Assembly (NCBI RefSeq): GCF_964340395.1
Contig: NC_135555.1
Coordinates: forward strand, 8,284,431-8,348,430
Origin: Glandiceps talaboti
Lineage: Eukaryota > Hemichordata > Enteropneusta > Spengelidae
Direction of reading: 5' to 3'
Length of the DNA stretch: 64,000 nucleotides
The position numbers were made by a program, and so were the translations under genes. The notes below the pieces were generated by a model. The model worked only from the letters and a program-made list of their open reading frames with translations. It ran no database searches and was not told where the DNA came from. Shown here in pieces: positions 63,285 to 64,000 of this stretch (position 1 is its first letter; the number at the start of each line of letters is the position of its first letter).

Positions 63285-64000
63285 ATTTCGTCCCAAAACC
63301 AACTCGCCCCCAAACTAACTCGTCCCAATAAAGTTGTTCCCGGGCCAACTCGTCCCACTGCCACTCGTCCCATTGAAAGAATTCCTGTGTGGTTCATAAT
63401 TAACTGCAAATAGGCATAACGCATGTAGCGTCACAGTCCTGCTTGCCGACGGTGCACGGGTCTACGCTGTCTTGAAGATCAAAGGGATGACCATTAAACT
63501 CCGTATTTTATTTATTTATTTATTTAAAACTTTATTACAGACCCATGGTCCAGAGAAGAACAAAAATATACAAGACAGCATAATGTTTACATACCAGACA
63601 AATACAAACAGAATATTACAAAAGGTATTACTTTAAAAGAAAAAAAAATCAATGTAAAATCTTCAACCAGTGGGCCTGAAGCCCACAGAACCGTACATCA
63701 CAAGTAATAACACGTATGCAAACAGGACTAGTGGAGTCATAGATCGTACGTCAAAATTTCTGTCATCGTATTTTTCATATAAAAGTTCGGAAACATAACT
63801 ATAAAGTAATTGTTTGTATGATTGCAAAACTTTCGACATATGAAAGGTCGTGTTGCCTTCTCGACAGAATCTGCCTAAGTTGCGTCATTTCACGTTTGTA
63901 TTTTGTGTTCTGAACGCTTAGCGTTTTGGGACGACTTAGTCGTGGGACGAGATGGCGATGGGACGAGTTCGTTTGGGACGAGTTCATTTTGGGACGAGAT
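63285..64000. mobile_element. DNA element with inverted arrays of a 16-bp unit, reaching the window edge
   Basis: The left arm (63285-63375) carries about five copies of AACTCGTCCCA plus 3-6 bp. The right arm (63922-64000) carries about five copies in the opposite orientation (TGGGACGAGTT). Read outwards-in, the arms align end to end: ATTTCGTCCCAAAACCAACT versus ATCTCGTCCCAAAATGAACT. These look like terminal inverted repeats with internal sub-repeats. No transposase frame lies between. The interior holds a LINE-tail insertion (63510-63766). The right end may extend past the window. Confidence 0.7.
63510..63766 (-). mobile_element. 5'-truncated LINE tail nested in the inverted-repeat element
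   Basis: On the minus strand this reads a hairpin-like TGTGGGCTTCAGGCCCACTGG, then 'ggaccatgggtctgtaataa' and (AAAT)n, i.e. a 3' UTR with polyadenylation-like signal and simple tail. 'cgtatttt' occurs at 63502-63509 and 63767-63774 and may be the target-site duplication. Eight A/T-rich bases are weak evidence on their own, so the 5' boundary is uncertain. Confidence 0.55.

Overview
The window looks like animal nuclear DNA, probably from an invertebrate. It is AT-rich, almost gene-free, and full of micro- and minisatellites. It also holds 5'-truncated LINE tails, tRNA-derived SINEs and inverted-repeat DNA elements, and there is no sign of operons or prokaryotic genes. The repeat types fit a marine invertebrate (hemichordate, lancelet, echinoderm or mollusc), but I cannot fix the phylum from the sequence alone.

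Only one convincing protein-coding segment is present. It is a long minus-strand exon at 54914-56995, with an in-frame stop just upstream of its first ATG and a strong splice donor (AG|GTAGGT) at its 3' end. It encodes 694 residues built from six copies of a C-x2-C ... C-x2-C-x7-W module, plus one Cys-less half module. I do not recognise the family. Because the exon ends at a donor, the gene should continue leftwards, so much of positions 1-54907 may be its introns. CpG content supports this: CpG is nearly absent in sampled blocks to the left but close to random expectation from about 56.5 kb rightwards, as expected at the 5' end of a methylated gene body in an invertebrate.

Layout. 1-10 kb: AGTC/ATTC tetranucleotide arrays, a LINE tail, and a 33-bp minisatellite that is open on both strands. 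10-20 kb: a (AYTG)n array behind a SINE tail, a full tRNA-SINE with target-site duplications (17.4-17.8 kb), and an inverted-repeat element with poly-G/poly-C arms (19.0-19.6 kb). 20-26 kb: five degenerate tandem arrays, one interrupted by a datable 106-bp LINE-tail insertion. 27-34 kb: a miRNA-precursor-like hairpin (27.8 kb), a LINE pol C-terminus disabled by a 15-bp tandem duplication (30.6-30.9 kb), and a 21-bp minisatellite. 34-54 kb: a second tRNA-SINE, a CCAAT-box cluster (38.6 kb), several minisatellites and a small MITE-like element beside the exon. 57-64 kb: CpG-normal 5' flank and intergenic DNA, long (TA)n tracts, and at the right edge an element with inverted arrays of a 16-bp unit that carries a LINE-tail insertion.

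I found no rRNA, functional tRNA or CRISPR. Open frames shorter than about 140 codons are at the length expected by chance and are not called as genes.
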